Shown here: one piece after another, positions 6,500 through 7,832 of the stretch | How the letters are laid out: every line of letters starts with the position of its first letter | Numbering within the stretch: position 1 is the first letter of the stretch | NCBI GenBank assembly: GCA_035252155.1 | Contig: DATFDL010000430.1 | Span: 1 to 7,832 of the forward strand | DNA from: JAICLL01 sp035252155 | GTDB taxonomy: Bacteria > Planctomycetota > Planctomycetia > Pirellulales > JAICIG01 | DNA length: 7,832 nucleotides | Direction: 5' to 3' | Notes under the pieces: model-generated | What the model was told of the DNA's origin: nothing | The model's input: the letters and a program-made list of their open reading frames with translations, nothing else | Database searches by the model: none | Position numbers and translations under genes: made by a program

Positions 6500-6552
6500 C
6501 GTAGGTCAGGCTTTCTAGCCTGACGGAATCAGGCTCGAAGGCCTGACCTACG
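6500..6552. repeat. GTAGGTCAGGC double-hairpin repeat overlapping the end of gmd
   Basis: The ends CGTAGGTCAGGC (6500-6511) and GCCTGACCTACG (6541-6552) are a perfect 12-bp inverted repeat. Inside, two hairpins stand side by side: GTCAGGC-TTTCTA-GCCTGAC (6505-6524) and TCAGGC-TCGAAG-GCCTGA (6529-6546). The minus-strand right half encodes the last seven residues and the stop of the dehydratase gene. The structure could also terminate that transcript, although no T-tract follows. Confidence 0.85.
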
Positions 6553-7521
6553 CCCGCCCTCGGCTCGGACGCGCTCCAGATCTGCGTCGACCATCATCTC
6601 GATCAACTCGCGAAAGTCCACGCGCGGTCGCCAGCCCAGCTTGGCCCGCGCTTTGGCGAAGTCACCGCAGAGATGATTGACTTCGGCCGGACGCAACAAT
6701 TCGGGATCGGTCTCGACGTGCTTCGCGGGGTCAAGGCCCGCCCGCGCAAAGGCAATCTCGACCAGCTCGCGCACGGTGTGCTTCTCGCCGGTCGCGATCA
6801 CGTAGTCGTCCGGCTGGTCCTGTTGGAGCATGAGCCACATCGCTTCGACATAGTCGCCCGCGAAGCCCCAGTCGCGCAAGGCGTCGAGATTGCCGAGCTT
6901 CAGGCGGTCTTGTCGGCCCAGCTTGATGCGCGCTGCGGCGTCGGTCACCTTGCGGCTGACGAACTCCTTGCCCCGCAACGGCGACTCGTGATTGAACAAA
7001 ATGCCCGAACAACAGAACATCCCGTAGCTTTCGCGGTAATTGACGGTGATCCAATGCCCGTACACTTTGGCCACTCCATACGGGCTGCGCGGCCAGAAGG
7101 GCGTCTCTTCGTTCTGCGGCTCGGCGCGGACCTTGCCGAACATTTCGCTGCTGCTGGCCTGGTAGAAACGGATGGCGGGATCGACCAGCCGGATGGCTTC
7201 GAGCACGCGAGTGACGCCCAGGGCGGTGAAATCGCCGGTGAGCAGCGGTTGCAGCCAGCTTGTGGGCACGAAGCTTTGTGCCGCCAGGTTGTAGACTTCG
7301 CGCGGCCGCACGCGGTGCAGCAGGTTGACGATCGAAAGTTGATCGAGCAGATCGGCCTGGTGCAGCGTGATACGGCCGGAGAGATCCGCGATCCGCTCGA
7401 AGTTCTCGCTGCTCGACCGGCGGACCATGCCGTGAACCTGGTAACCTTTGTCGAGCAGAAACCGGGCAAGGTACGCGCCATCCTGGCCTGTGATTCCGGT
7501 GATGAGCGCGGTGGGGGGCAT
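6529..7521 (-). CDS. gmd: GDP-mannose 4,6-dehydratase
   Basis: 330 aa, an NADP-dependent short-chain dehydrogenase-type enzyme. It converts GDP-D-mannose to GDP-4-dehydro-6-deoxy-D-mannose, the branch point to GDP-fucose, GDP-rhamnose and related sugars for surface polysaccharides. The Rossmann glycine motif is GITGQDG (9-15). NLAAQSFVPTSW follows at 78-89. The catalytic set is Ser124 (Thr in E. coli), Glu126, Tyr148 and Lys152 (YGVAK). FNHESPLRG (176-184) and RPAEV.....GD (277-287) are typical of GMD rather than of generic epimerases. It is somewhat shorter than the E. coli enzyme (373 aa) but complete. The last seven residues (RRSGLRA) and TGA come from an intergenic repeat, so the native C-terminus was probably replaced or extended. 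The start is ATG at 7521 with only a weak AGG nearby. No fcl, rmd or glycosyltransferase gene is in the window. Confidence 0.93.
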   Translation of the reverse strand: MPPTALITGITGQDGAYLARFLLDKGYQVHGMVRRSSSENFERIADLSGRITLHQADLLDQLSIVNLLHRVRPREVYNLAAQSFVPTSWLQPLLTGDFTALGVTRVLEAIRLVDPAIRFYQASSSEMFGKVRAEPQNEETPFWPRSPYGVAKVYGHWITVNYRESYGMFCCSGILFNHESPLRGKEFVSRKVTDAAARIKLGRQDRLKLGNLDALRDWGFAGDYVEAMWLMLQQDQPDDYVIATGEKHTVRELVEIAFARAGLDPAKHVETDPELLRPAEVNHLCGDFAKARAKLGWRPRVDFRELIEMMVDADLERVRAEGGRRSGLRA

Positions 7522-7560
7522 GGCCTAATGACGCGTAATGGTTTTCGTAGGCAAGCCGCC

Positions 7561-7763
7561 GGGTGCCACGGCATCCGCCGCGGCGCGCAGGACTTCAAAA
7601 TGTAGACCAGCTTGGCCGCCGCGGTGGACGCCGTGCCGCTTCGCCCAGAGCGCGGCATTGGTCAACTACAGCACGGCGTCCGCGACAGCACGGCGTCCGC
7701 GACGGCGACTTGCACTGCGAGTCGGCGCACGCCACACGCGCCGCCGCGGATGCCGTGGCACCC
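7561..7763. repeat. MITE-like non-coding element with GGGTGCCACGGCATCC inverted ends
   Basis: The left end GGGTGCCACGGCATCCGC (7561-7578) is mirrored at 7746-7763 by its reverse complement, about 200 bases apart. Inside are GGACGCCGTGC (7626-7636) and two inverted copies of it (7671-7681, 7688-7698). No reading frame looks protein-like and no transposase is present. It fills most of the 311-base gene-free stretch upstream of gmd, so it could carry or disrupt the promoter. No target-site duplication was evident by eye. Confidence 0.6.
7669..7702. repeat. Perfect 17-base tandem duplication
   Basis: CAGCACGGCGTCCGCGA is present twice without a gap (7669-7685 and 7686-7702), inside the MITE-like element. 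This is a recent slippage or duplication, since the copies are identical. Confidence 0.9.
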
Positions 7764-7804
7764 TGCAGCATACCTGGGATTCTATCATACACGGGAGCGG
7801 CGCG

Positions 7805-7830
7805 CTGTAGAACGGAATTCATTCCGTTCC
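7805..7830. repeat. CTGTAG / AACGGA hairpin repeat, copy 2
   Basis: CTGTAG is followed by AACGGAAT (7811-7818), TC, and ATTCCGTT (7821-7828), a perfect 8-bp inverted repeat. It shares lead and arm with 1665-1692. It is close to the window edge and may be longer. Confidence 0.65.
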
Positions 7831-7832
7831 CG

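Noticed and set aside
6673..7605. Plus-strand open frame (310 codons) antisense to gmd
   Set aside because: gmd motifs on the minus strand are unambiguous. The antisense translation has no family features and runs into repeat DNA.
7784..7789. TATGAT on the minus strand as a -10 box for gmd
   Set aside because: A 17-base-spaced -35 would be TTCTAC, a poor match. It is about 260 bases from the start, with a repeat element between.

Overview
This 7.8 kb window is GC-rich bacterial chromosome. It most likely comes from a planctomycete (Pirellulales-like). That assignment is an inference from three things: a small membrane protein opening with an NPYAAPQ-type N-terminus, a receiver domain of the kind common in planctomycete hybrid kinases, and several dispersed hairpin repeats between genes. 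No rRNA, tRNA, CRISPR array, transposase or phage gene is visible.

Layout, left to right. Positions 1-74 hold an octamer tandem repeat and a probable terminator. Positions 75-4252 hold a three-gene minus-strand cluster. Read in transcription order, it encodes a membrane-anchored PspA/IM30-like coiled-coil protein (4252-3506), a first SPFH/band-7 protein (3503-1800, GTG start, only 2 bases after the previous stop) and a second SPFH/band-7 paralogue (1628-75). A repeat-filled 171-base spacer separates the two SPFH genes. Positions 4253-4614 are a non-coding divergent spacer. A plus-strand four-helix membrane protein follows (4615-5130). It converges on a minus-strand stand-alone receiver protein whose phosphorylation residues are altered (5581-5165). 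Next are a minus-strand DUF892/YciF-type ferritin-like protein (6340-5804) and a minus-strand GDP-mannose 4,6-dehydratase (7521-6529). Positions 7522-7832 are gene-free and made of inverted and tandem repeats.

How the genes may work together. The left cluster looks like a membrane-stress or membrane-organisation module. Both SPFH proteins have a short N-terminus, one membrane helix, three tandem ~50-60 residue repeats, an SPFH domain and a long coiled coil. Apart from the membrane helix, that order resembles the major vault protein (repeats, SPFH-like shoulder, cap helix), and the pairing resembles HflK/HflC. A hetero-oligomeric membrane-bound cage with a PspA-like partner is a reasonable hypothesis, not a demonstrated fact. 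The right half holds unrelated single genes: a stress-type ferritin-like protein, an atypical receiver and a nucleotide-sugar enzyme of the GDP-fucose/rhamnose branch.

The most distinctive non-coding signal is the set of small repeats. GGGTGCCACGGCATCCG occurs three times. Two different genes, DUF892 and gmd, have their stop codons inside a very similar CAGGC...GCCTG hairpin.
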